Shown: positions 18,179 to 26,632 of the stretch, piece after piece
Layout: each line of letters starts with the position of its first letter
Position numbering within the stretch: the stretch's first letter is position 1
Origin: Candidatus Heimdallarchaeota archaeon
Lineage (GTDB): Archaea; Asgardarchaeota; Heimdallarchaeia; Hodarchaeales; Hodarchaeaceae
Direction of reading: 5' to 3'
Length of the DNA stretch: 59,185 nucleotides
NCBI GenBank assembly: GCA_020353515.1
Contig: CP070695.1
Location: forward strand, 1,738,150-1,797,334
Position numbers and translations under genes: made by a program
Notes under the pieces: generated by a model
Databases searched by the model: none
What the model was told of the DNA's origin: nothing
The model's input: the letters and a program-made list of their open reading frames with translations, nothing else

Positions 18179-20332
18179 TCAATCACCCATTGCTTCATGT
18201 ACCAATTCTATGAGATCATAAACTTCTATTTCTTCCTCGAGCTGCTGAGTTTTAAGAGCGTCAGTTAACATACTTGTACAGAAAGGACATGCTGTAATTA
18301 ATATTTTCTTTGTACCATTGCTGCTATCTAATGATTCCTTGGCCTCTAAGACCCTTCTCTCTGAAATTCGTGTTTTTACCCACTCTGGTGTTTCTCTAAA
18401 CATACCACCTCCTCCACCACCACAGCAATAACTGAATTGACCATGATTTGGCATTTCTTTAATCGTCACTCCAGGAAGACGCTCAATAATTTTTCGTGGG
18501 GCTTCATATACGTCATTGTATCTACCAAGGTAACAGGGATCATGATATGTGATCTCATAATTCAGTTCTTTTGTGAATTTTATCTTTCCCTCTTCTATAA
18601 GCTCCATCAATAACTCAGTATAGTGGATAACTTCGAATTCTCCGCCATATTCGGGATACTCGTTCTTAATGGCATTATAGGTATGAGGTGAGGAAGCTAC
18701 GATTCTTTTGACTTTATTTTTCTTAAACATACTGATATTATCTTCAGCAAGCATCTGGAATAACGCTTCTTCTCCTAATCGCCTCATTTCGTTACCATCA
18801 TTCTTTTCAGCATCTCCAAATGTCCCGAAATCAATCCCAGCTTTTGTGAATACCTCAAATGTAGCCCGAGCGACCTTCTGGTTTCTGGGATCAAAAGCTA
18901 GAGTGTCTCCAGGGAGCCAAAGAAGCTTTGATTCTGAATCCTTTATACTGGGTAATGTCCCCTCCTTCAACCATTTCACACGGTCTCGTTTAGGTTGATC
19001 CCAAATGTTCCCATAGTTGTATGCACTTTCAAGCATTGTTGTGAATGTTCCAGGTATTTCGCCTTCTTCAATCAAAGTAGCGCGCATTCCAACAATCATA
19101 TCTACGTGTCCTATAAGATGAGGACAAGCATTTACACAAGCGTAGCAAGTAACACAGGCCCATAAAACATCACTAGTTACTCCTGAATCCTCCCCGATTA
19201 TTGGCGCATTTTTATTGGAGTTGATTAATCCATATTGTTTTCTTCCCCAATTTTTTACATCCTGTATGACCTTGAGTGGTGATAGTGGTTCACCTGAATC
19301 TTGAGCTGGACAGTAATTATGACAAAAATGACATTTCATACATGCAGAAGCTTCAAACAACTGATAGAATGTGAAATCTTCAATCGATTTAATCCCTTCA
19401 GGATCGAATTGTAACTGCCCTGCTGGTGATTTCATGTCTTTAAGGACGATATTCCCAAGTCCTACTCCAATATGGAAGAATTTTCCATATGCTATATAGG
19501 CTGCGCCTATAAACACCACAACTAGGTGGGAGAGATAGAAAAAGAGGTGTAAGGCGAATATTTGTCCATTACTCAGTGAGAGGCCTTGAAGAACAAGTGC
19601 GAGGGGATAACCAATGAAAGAGAACCACTCAAAATCGATATTTGTGTACAAGATATCATTAATAGAAAATGGGAGATTATTCAGGCCATAAAGAATTCTC
19701 ATTGCTTCAACGAAGAATCCTGAAATGCTGACCCAAAGGAGTATTAATAATAGAATTAGATCTTCATAACCAGCACGAGCATAATAATCACGATCCATAA
19801 TGTATCGTCGAATCAATGCTAAAATAACGCCTAAGAATAAAAGTACCCCAGAAACATCAGCAAAAAACGAATGTGCAGTATAAAAGGAGCCGACCAGTAG
19901 TTCTTCATGAAATAAATATTCGTGAACTGTTGATATAATGGTTGCAATAGCAGCTCCAAGGAAACCAAGCATAATCATTGTGTGAGCTATGAAACTAGGC
20001 CATTGTCTTGTTTTACGCCTAGTGATACCAGCTCCAATGCCATAATAAATTCTTCTAGGGAGGGATCGCGAGAAAATATTCTTGAAAACTCTGATAATCA
20101 ACCCTAAAAAAAACGGAATGAATTTTTGACCCTCTGTATCATACTTCCCATGGAACCAAACCCGCATCCCGCGATAAATTCCGAGTAATACTATTAGAAC
20201 AGCTAATCCAGCACTTATGTAAATCAAAAAACCAAGTTGATGTCCATATAATTCTATATGACGAGGCCAATAAGCTTCTCGTCCAGGCTCCTGCAATAAT
20301 GTAAGAATTGTTTGAATCATTAATTTCACCAA
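18179..20332 (-). CDS. Membrane cytochrome b/HdrD-like ETF:quinone oxidoreductase (EMO/EtfD type)
   Basis: Residues 1-300 hold about six membrane segments with conserved His, a NarI-like cytochrome b region. The remaining half is HdrD-like: two [4Fe-4S] motifs (CMKCHFCHNYCP and CVTCYACVNACP) and a C-terminal CCG domain (DPCYLG, YCCGGGGGGM and ACPFC). This 717-residue architecture matches membrane oxidoreductases that carry electrons from electron transfer flavoprotein to menaquinone. EtfB and EtfA lie just upstream on the same strand, which fits. The first CCG domain has lost its cysteines: LPGDTLAFD and AEKNDGNEMRR appear where Cys is expected. No fatty-acid oxidation genes lie in the window. 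Confidence 0.85.
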   Translation of the reverse strand: MVKLMIQTILTLLQEPGREAYWPRHIELYGHQLGFLIYISAGLAVLIVLLGIYRGMRVWFHGKYDTEGQKFIPFFLGLIIRVFKNIFSRSLPRRIYYGIGAGITRRKTRQWPSFIAHTMIMLGFLGAAIATIISTVHEYLFHEELLVGSFYTAHSFFADVSGVLLFLGVILALIRRYIMDRDYYARAGYEDLILLLILLWVSISGFFVEAMRILYGLNNLPFSINDILYTNIDFEWFSFIGYPLALVLQGLSLSNGQIFALHLFFYLSHLVVVFIGAAYIAYGKFFHIGVGLGNIVLKDMKSPAGQLQFDPEGIKSIEDFTFYQLFEASACMKCHFCHNYCPAQDSGEPLSPLKVIQDVKNWGRKQYGLINSNKNAPIIGEDSGVTSDVLWACVTCYACVNACPHLIGHVDMIVGMRATLIEEGEIPGTFTTMLESAYNYGNIWDQPKRDRVKWLKEGTLPSIKDSESKLLWLPGDTLAFDPRNQKVARATFEVFTKAGIDFGTFGDAEKNDGNEMRRLGEEALFQMLAEDNISMFKKNKVKRIVASSPHTYNAIKNEYPEYGGEFEVIHYTELLMELIEEGKIKFTKELNYEITYHDPCYLGRYNDVYEAPRKIIERLPGVTIKEMPNHGQFSYCCGGGGGGMFRETPEWVKTRISERRVLEAKESLDSSNGTKKILITACPFCTSMLTDALKTQQLEEEIEVYDLIELVHEAMGD

Positions 20333-20632
20333 TACAGTCTACAAACGATTTTTCGATGGAATTTCATATCTGCATATAAGAATACTACAAAAATGTTATT
20401 TCAACCTTTTCTTAGCCAGTCTGAAGTGTGAGGTACTTTATCCACTCAGCTTGGTCTCATTACGAAAGTAAGATCAATTTTACTACTTTCTTTTTTGAAG
20501 TTGTCGCGTTCATAATACAACTGTAAGGTGAATACCATTTCTGAATTAAAAAGGATCAAATAACCTAAATAATCTAAATGGTTAAAATTCAAAATGATTC
20601 AGAAAAAAAAGGGTTTACCTCCAAGATGGAGG
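20333..20632. other. 300-base gap between EMO-like gene and EtfA
   Basis: I see no gene here. The right end holds the EtfA terminator hairpin. The rest is AT-rich and should contain the EMO-like gene's own leftward promoter, though I cannot pick a convincing TATA box. Confidence 0.4.
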
Positions 20633-20633
20633 T
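20603..20633 (-). terminator. Hairpin plus U-run terminator after EtfA
   Basis: On the minus strand the 7-bp stem ACCTCCA/TGGAGGT with loop TCT starts inside the EtfA stop codon. It is followed after six bases by T8. This looks like an intrinsic terminator and splits the EtfBA unit from the EMO-like gene. Confidence 0.6.
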
Positions 20634-21598
20634 CAAACTTTCTTAAGCAATTCAGGAAGTACTTCGTGTAGATCAGCTATAATAGCGTAATGAGCGACAT
20701 CGAGAATAGGGGCTTCCTCATCAGTATTGACGGCAATTATTGTCTTGGAGTTTCGCATCCCAACTATATGTTGTATAGCACCCGAAATCCCGCAGGCGAT
20801 ATAGATATCGGGAGTTATGGTTTTTCCCGTTTGGCCGACTTCATGGTCATATGGTACCCAATCAGCATCAACTGCTGCACGACTTGCTCCTACTTCACCA
20901 CCCAGGGTCTTGGCTGCTTCAAAGATGACGGCATATTTTTCTTTATTACCAACACCTCTGCCACCTGCAACAATCAACTTTGCTTTTGTAATATCCACTG
21001 AAACTTTAGCGATCTTCTCCTCAATGAAAGCTTCCCGCTTATCATTATCACTAATAGCTGGACTAAAATCACTAATATCACCAGTTAACGATTCATCCAA
21101 CTCTACTTCAGGATTATTTCCTCCTAAAATGGTTATGAAATTTAATTGGGTTTTCGACGCTGACATGGTCCCAAAGAGCTTTTCCTCAAATAATGGATGG
21201 ATACCTATCAAATTATCTCCATCAACAGAAATGTCTGTTACAGAAGCAAATAAAGCGGATCCCAATCGGGCAGCCAAACGGGGGATGACCTCCTGACCAT
21301 AGAGACTAGCACCAGCTATGACAATAGATGGGTTAACTTCATTAATTAACGCTTCTAAGGTACGAGTGTGGTAAAGGATGTTTACTCCTGCAAACAAAGC
21401 ATCATCAACTTTGTATATCTTCTTTACTCCATACTTAGTGGCCTCTATAGCCAAATCAGAAATATTCTGGCCCAGAATCACTCCTTCGATATCAGCTCCT
21501 AAATGATCACTTAGTTTTTTTGCAACAGTAAGGCATTCTTTTGTTATTCCCATTATTTTTCCTTTAGAAATCTCTATCACTACAAGTATATTTGTCAT
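20633..21598 (-). CDS. etfA: Electron transfer flavoprotein alpha subunit
   Basis: This 321-residue EtfA receives electrons from dehydrogenases through FAD. The C-terminal FAD domain is clear: VAGGRGVG, GASRAAVDADWVP, the QTGKTITPDIYIACGISGA stretch, then HIVGMRNSKTIIAVN and the closing PILDVAHY. GAGGTGA lies upstream of the ATG and the gap to EtfB is 13 bases. A terminator hairpin overlaps the stop. The EMO-like membrane protein downstream is the likely electron acceptor. Whether this ETF is bifurcating cannot be decided by eye. Confidence 0.94.
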   Translation of the reverse strand: MTNILVVIEISKGKIMGITKECLTVAKKLSDHLGADIEGVILGQNISDLAIEATKYGVKKIYKVDDALFAGVNILYHTRTLEALINEVNPSIVIAGASLYGQEVIPRLAARLGSALFASVTDISVDGDNLIGIHPLFEEKLFGTMSASKTQLNFITILGGNNPEVELDESLTGDISDFSPAISDNDKREAFIEEKIAKVSVDITKAKLIVAGGRGVGNKEKYAVIFEAAKTLGGEVGASRAAVDADWVPYDHEVGQTGKTITPDIYIACGISGAIQHIVGMRNSKTIIAVNTDEEAPILDVAHYAIIADLHEVLPELLKKV

Positions 21599-21611
21599 TC
21601 CTGTTCACCTC

Positions 21612-22412
21612 TTATTTGTATGCTCCTAGGTTTAACCCTTTCTCTTTTAGAGTTGCAAGTAACTGGTCAACTAATGTTGATGCATCATCATCCTTGAAAA
21701 CCACGCATTCTTCAGTACGGGGTGGGGGTGCCTCTACCTTGACAAAATCAACATTGGTGTCAAGAGTACCTGCCTCTAGGTCAGCTATTTCCCACACAGG
21801 AACCTTAGTCCGACTAGCCTGCATTATTCGCCTTACACTTGTATAGCGGGGTTCTTCAAAATCTCCACTAGAGGCAATACTCAAAACAGTAGGTAATTGA
21901 AGTTCGATCGTTCTAGTTCCTCCTTCAATAACTTTTTCGACTTTAACCTTACCACCATCAATTGTAATCCGTTCAACCCACGAAGCAGTAGGAAGGTCGA
22001 GGAACTCGGAAACCATGGGAGCCATTGTGGCTGTACCATAATCATAGCTTTGCATTCCAAACAGTACCAAATCATATGTTCCAATCTTTTTAACCGCGGC
22101 AGCTAAAACTTTTGCAACAGCAAAAAAATTGGTTACACGGGCTTCGGAATTTTCGATTCGAATAGCTTCAGTGCACCCCATAGCGATAGCCTCTTTGACA
22201 ACCTTATCGGCCATATCAGAACCTAAACACACTGCTGTTACTTTTCCTTCGCCTTTTTCTTCAACAATCTTAAGAGCAGCCTCTATAGCATGCTTATCAT
22301 AATTGTTTGTCATAACGTCAGCTTTATCATCCCGATCCCCTGGGAATATCTCATCTGGGGACAGGGGAGCATTTCGATCTATCGTTGCTTTTACAAATAC
22401 TATTATGTTCAT
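21612..22412 (-). CDS. etfB: Electron transfer flavoprotein beta subunit
   Basis: This 266-residue EtfB pairs with EtfA and binds AMP or a second FAD. The family patterns are visible: an N-terminal VFVKATID strand, NNYDKHAIEAAL, VCLGSDMAD, LVLFGMQSYDYGTA, and a C-terminal recognition region near VPVWEIADL. It is the first gene of a leftward unit. A possible minus-strand promoter (AAAGCGATTAAATAC) lies near 22541-22556. The GcvH gene is divergent from it across 478 bases. Confidence 0.94.
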   Translation of the reverse strand: MNIIVFVKATIDRNAPLSPDEIFPGDRDDKADVMTNNYDKHAIEAALKIVEEKGEGKVTAVCLGSDMADKVVKEAIAMGCTEAIRIENSEARVTNFFAVAKVLAAAVKKIGTYDLVLFGMQSYDYGTATMAPMVSEFLDLPTASWVERITIDGGKVKVEKVIEGGTRTIELQLPTVLSIASSGDFEEPRYTSVRRIMQASRTKVPVWEIADLEAGTLDTNVDFVKVEAPPPRTEECVVFKDDDASTLVDQLLATLKEKGLNLGAYK

Positions 22413-22890
22413 GTTAACTATACATCCTCAGTATTTTCTCTTTGTTGAGCTCGTTTTAATGTACGGTGAGCAATAATAGTGATCAGTATCTCCTACATTG
22501 AGTTGGTGAGAAGAGACACTGAAAAACTCGGAGAAATAATAGTATTTAATCGCTTTTCATTCCTCTATTTTGCAACTTTTTGAAAGCTAGTAGAAATTAT
22601 AGATCAAATTTCTTTAGGGCAGTATCTTTTATTTCATAAGATAACCACTAAAAAACGATTTTGCAATTCAAAGATCATGAATTTCACTATTAAAGGTAGG
22701 GGACCCATTCAGAAATTTCAATATTAAGTTTAAAGAAAGAATTCTGCTTAGCATTTTTATCTGTGATGATTGAATAAATGATTTTACTTTTAAATTTCAT
22801 TTCTGCACTGATCACTTTGTAATAATCCATTAAAGGAAAAAGAAATATTCTTCCAACACAAGCTTAATCTTGATAAAGGAGTCGCTCAAG
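22413..22890. promoter_or_regulatory. Divergent EtfB / GcvH intergenic region
   Basis: I see no gene in this AT-rich stretch. A candidate TATA box for the EtfB unit reads GATTAAATAC on the minus strand near 22541-22552. For GcvH the clear signal is AAAGGAG at 22875-22881, its ribosome binding site. Confidence 0.4.
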
Positions 22891-23286
22891 ATGTCATATG
22901 AACTTGATAGTAATGCTAAGTATTTCAAAGAACATGATTGGATTAGAGTGGAGGAAGATGGTACATGTTTAATTGGAATAACCGATTACGCCCAAAAGGC
23001 GCTAAAAGATATTGTCTTTGTGGAACTTCCAGAAGTTGGTGACACTGTAACATTTGGAGAGGTGTATGGTTCCGTCGAGAGTGTAAAAGCTGTTTCTGAT
23101 ATTTACAGTCCTATCTCTGGAGAGATTGTTGAGGTTAATGAAGATGTGGAGGACTCTCCTGAGATGCTTAATGAGGATCCATATGGTACATGGTTATTGC
23201 GTATTAAGCCATCTAGTCTTGATGAAGAATTAGCGAAACTCATGACCCCAGAGGAATATGAGGATCTTTGTGCTCAAGAAGGATGA
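22891..23286 (+). CDS. gcvH: Glycine cleavage system H protein (lipoyl carrier)
   Basis: This 131-residue lipoyl carrier has the classical GcvH site ESVKAVSD, with Lys 66 as the lipoylated residue, then [10 protein letters not shown] and [18 protein letters not shown] lies nine bases before the ATG at 22891; a TTG farther upstream is less likely. No GcvP, GcvT, LplA or LipA gene lies in the window. It is divergent from EtfB and 5 kb from the Hdr block, so a role as lipoate carrier for an sHdr-like system should be considered beside the usual glycine cleavage role. The motif itself is ordinary GcvH. Confidence 0.92.
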   Translation: MSYELDSNAKYFKEHDWIRVEEDGTCLIGITDYAQKALKDIVFVELPEVGDTVTFGEVYGSVESVKAVSDIYSPISGEIVEVNEDVEDSPEMLNEDPYGTWLLRIKPSSLDEELAKLMTPEEYEDLCAQEG

Positions 23287-23310
23287 TTTCCTTCTTCTAT
23301 TTTCTTTCTC

Positions 23311-23322
23311 AAAGTTTTTTTT
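23311..23322 (+). terminator. Poly-U terminator after GcvH
   Basis: A run of about ten T on the plus strand lies some 25 bases after the GcvH stop. This is a typical archaeal U-tract terminator. Confidence 0.4.
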
Positions 23323-23454
23323 TCACAATTATTTCACTTTTTGAATACATTTCTTTCTTTCTGTTATAGATTCTAAGATTTCCTCTTAATTTCGTCATTC
23401 AGTCAGTTAAACATAAGAAGATGGGTTAATTTTTTTAGAATAAGTGGATTATCT

Positions 23455-25842
23455 GTGTTCTGTCGAATAGTAATTACAGGTGTTGTTCAAGGGATTGGCT
23501 TTCGACCTTTCGTATATAATGTTGCCTTGAAGCATAACTTAAAGGGTTATGTGCTGAATCGTGGGGATGCAGGTGTTGAAATTCAAGTTAAAGGAAGGAA
23601 AAATCAAATAGAATCATTCCTTAAAGATTTGAAAAGCAAAAAGCCATCACTTGCTTATTATGAAACCTTTGAAATTGAATATAATCCACCGTCTCTTGAT
23701 CAATACCAATACGACACTTTTCAAATTGCACCTAGCTCTTTCACACGTGGTTCCGAGGGATCTTATATCCCACCAGACCTTCCAATTTGCGAAAAATGCA
23801 TCTTAGAAATGCGATCAGCAGATCCAAGACGTAAGAATTATCCATTTACTTCATGTGTTGATTGTGGTCCTCGCTATACAGTTATAACATCTCTTCCTTA
23901 TGATAGACCAAGGACTACCATGGAAGAGTTTCCATTATGTCCTGAATGCTTAGTAGAATACACTAATCCAGTAGATCGCCGATTTCACGCTCAAACAACC
24001 TGCTGTTGGAAGTGTGGGCCACATTATTACCTGCTAGATAAATCTGGTGGAATTGTTCTTAGTAAAAAGGATTTTCAAGAGGAATGGCTAGATATTGTAA
24101 AAATATTAAATGAAAACAACATCATCGCAATAAAAGGTATAGGTGGTACTCATCTTGCTTGCCGTACTGGAATTGATGACCCCATTCTAAAATTACGTAA
24201 ATGGAAAGGCGCCCGTGGGGACAAACCATTTGCTGTTATGTCACCAAATCTATCTAAAGTTGAAACGTTCGCTAAAATCACCCCAGCTGAAGCAGAATTA
24301 CTTCAGTCTCTTTCAAGACCAATAATACTACTTGAGAAGAAGAAAGATTTTTCTTTATCTCCGTATGTATCACCTGGTTTACACAATGTTGGTGTCCTTT
24401 TACCATATACAGGAATCCAATTAATGCTTACGGAAAATGTTATTGATCCTGCTCTTGTCATGACCTCAGGTAATCCCAGCAATATCCCAATTTTAATTAA
24501 AAATAAGAATATACTCAACAAGCTTGCATCAGTCGTGGATTATTTTCTTCTTCACGAAAGAGAAATATATCAACGTGCTGATGACAGTGTCCTACGACTT
24601 CATATGAGTAAAGAATCAAAATATCAGTTACTCCTAAGAAGAAGTCGTGGGTATGTTCCTGAACCCATTCAATTACCATGGTCGTCTTCAAAGCGTTCAG
24701 TACTCGCCTTAGGAGCAGAAATGTATAATGTTGGTGCTTTAGGAATTGGTACCCGTTGTTTTCCAACCCAACACATTGGACATATGACCACGATTGAAAA
24801 TGTTGATTTCTTTAATACCACCATTGAACATATGAAAGGATTAATGGGCATCAAATCCTTTGATGCCATTGGTAGCGACCTTCATCCGCAATTTCTCACA
24901 ACAAAAAGGGGAGAACAGTTATCATCAGAATTTGATATTCCTTTTTTCCAATTTCAGCACCACTTCTCACATTTGGGTGCCTTAGCTTTAGATGCTGGAG
25001 TCAATCCTGAAGAAAACATCATTTGTGTTGCTTTAGATGGTACTGGTTATGGAGAAGATGGAACAATTTGGGGGGGAGAGATATTATTTGGTAATTACAT
25101 GGATTACAAACGTTTAGCTCATCTAGAAAAACAGGTACTCTTAGGTGGAGACCAAGCTATCTCTTACCCACATAGAATCCTCCTAAGTATTCTTCTTACT
25201 AATAACTCTCTTGATGACATAACGGCTGGTTTTCAAAAAATTCCATGGTTATCATGGATCACTGAAAGAAACGATTACCCATTAGTTAGTAGTCAGATAG
25301 AAAAAATCATTACAAACAGATCAATAAAAAGAATCCATATGACATCTAGTTGTGGACGACTTTTAGATACTATTAGTATTCTATTAGGTGCTGCAATGAA
25401 TCGTACTTATGAGGGTGAACCAGCGATTAAATTAGAGTCATTTGCTGAAAAAGCAGTAAATAAAACAGATGAATTTGACTTAGAGCTTAAAACACAATCG
25501 AAAACGAACGGAATGATTGAGATTCAAACCTCACCTTTAATCCAAGATATGTGGGAGCTTATTCAACGTAGAGTAAATCGTGAGAAATTAGCTTTGTCAG
25601 CTGAAAAGGCCATCGCAAGAAAATTTGCGGAGGTGGCCGTGAATCTTGCTGATAAACATGGAGCTACCAAAATTGGGATGTCTGGAGGAGTGTGTTATAA
25701 TCGCGTAATTTTTACTGAATTCTATAAACATATTTTTAAATATGGTAATTCTAATTCGTCTATCGCACATGAAAAAATACCTTGTGGCGATGGTGGAATA
25801 GCAATCGGTCAGGTGCCATTGATTTTAGCCAAAATCCTATAA
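23455..25842 (+). CDS. hypF: Hydrogenase maturation carbamoyltransferase HypF
   Basis: HypF makes the carbamoyl-derived cyanide ligand donor for the iron of [NiFe] hydrogenases. In the 795 residues the domains run: acylphosphatase (GVVQGIGFRPFVY near 8-20), two zinc-finger motifs (CEKC, CVDCG, CPEC and CCWKCG near 110-195), a YrdC-like domain with KGIGGTHLACR, and a Kae1-like domain with HHFSHLGALALDAG and CGDGGIA near the end. The likely start is GTG with AGTGGAT upstream. It stands alone, 16 kb from the HoxEFUYH genes it should serve; HypA-E are not in the window. Confidence 0.94.
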   Translation: MFCRIVITGVVQGIGFRPFVYNVALKHNLKGYVLNRGDAGVEIQVKGRKNQIESFLKDLKSKKPSLAYYETFEIEYNPPSLDQYQYDTFQIAPSSFTRGSEGSYIPPDLPICEKCILEMRSADPRRKNYPFTSCVDCGPRYTVITSLPYDRPRTTMEEFPLCPECLVEYTNPVDRRFHAQTTCCWKCGPHYYLLDKSGGIVLSKKDFQEEWLDIVKILNENNIIAIKGIGGTHLACRTGIDDPILKLRKWKGARGDKPFAVMSPNLSKVETFAKITPAEAELLQSLSRPIILLEKKKDFSLSPYVSPGLHNVGVLLPYTGIQLMLTENVIDPALVMTSGNPSNIPILIKNKNILNKLASVVDYFLLHEREIYQRADDSVLRLHMSKESKYQLLLRRSRGYVPEPIQLPWSSSKRSVLALGAEMYNVGALGIGTRCFPTQHIGHMTTIENVDFFNTTIEHMKGLMGIKSFDAIGSDLHPQFLTTKRGEQLSSEFDIPFFQFQHHFSHLGALALDAGVNPEENIICVALDGTGYGEDGTIWGGEILFGNYMDYKRLAHLEKQVLLGGDQAISYPHRILLSILLTNNSLDDITAGFQKIPWLSWITERNDYPLVSSQIEKIITNRSIKRIHMTSSCGRLLDTISILLGAAMNRTYEGEPAIKLESFAEKAVNKTDEFDLELKTQSKTNGMIEIQTSPLIQDMWELIQRRVNREKLALSAEKAIARKFAEVAVNLADKHGATKIGMSGGVCYNRVIFTEFYKHIFKYGNSNSSIAHEKIPCGDGGIAIGQVPLILAKIL

Positions 25843-25994
25843 AAGAGAATCAAAGACATTATTTCTCATATATTTTTTGTCGGAAGATGTCCTCTTACGA
25901 ATACCTTTAAAACTGCTAGCTTTGTAATAACCCTAGAAAAGAATACCCGTTCTTTATCTCGTTTCTACAACACTCAATGAGAGAAGTGAGGAAA

Positions 25995-26570
25995 ATGACT
26001 GCTCCAGATGAACAGAAAGAAAAGGATTACCAAGATTATTTAGCTGATTTACATCATTCATTAAATCTCCTTAAAGACCAATCATTACAAGATCGCGACG
26101 AGTTATATAAACAATTGGCAACAGTTGAGGACGCATTGGAGACGGTTTTAAACTGGATAAAGCTGGAGAAGAATGGATTAAGGAATTTTGAGACCATTCT
26201 AGAATGGGCAGAAATTTTAGCCAAAGAAACCACAATTAGTAAAGATGAAATCCGCTATCGATTACGTGTTGTTTTACAACCTCAAGTCGAATCGTTTACC
26301 CAAAATCTCACTACATGCGAAATAAGTGCTTTAAAAATGCTTGATGCTGTTAACAAAGATTTAGAACAACTCCCAACTTTACTAAAAGATTTTCAGCAGA
26401 TGAATTTCAAGCTCTTAAGTATTTTAGGTTATGAACCAGAAAGTAAGACTTCTCATTTAGATTTAGCTCTAGCTAACCTCTATCAGGGACGCTATAAAGA
26501 ATATGAGAAAGAAATGCTCTCATTGAAGGAAAATTTAACTCCTCTTGACACAAAAGAAGAAGAAGAATAA
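25995..26570 (+). CDS. Helical protein, first gene of coiled-coil/MoxR/VWA operon
   Basis: I do not recognise this protein of about 191 residues. It is acidic and almost entirely helical, with heptad-like stretches, and ends in a run of acidic residues (LDTKEEEE). The ATG at 25995 has GTGAGG four bases upstream; a start at 25977 is possible. It precedes the long coiled-coil protein by about 60 bases on the same strand, and the MoxR and VWA genes follow. It may be an adaptor for that assembly, which is inference. Confidence 0.65.
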   Translation: MTAPDEQKEKDYQDYLADLHHSLNLLKDQSLQDRDELYKQLATVEDALETVLNWIKLEKNGLRNFETILEWAEILAKETTISKDEIRYRLRVVLQPQVESFTQNLTTCEISALKMLDAVNKDLEQLPTLLKDFQQMNFKLLSILGYEPESKTSHLDLALANLYQGRYKEYEKEMLSLKENLTPLDTKEEEE

Positions 26571-26632
26571 TCTGCATAGAAAATCATTAAGAACCTCTTG
26601 TATAATCTTGTTATTAAAGAAGGTAGTGAACT

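Noticed and set aside
20817..21296. 159-codon plus-strand frame opposite EtfA
   Set aside because: EtfA motifs are unambiguous on the other strand; this frame shows Ser/Pro-rich antisense composition.
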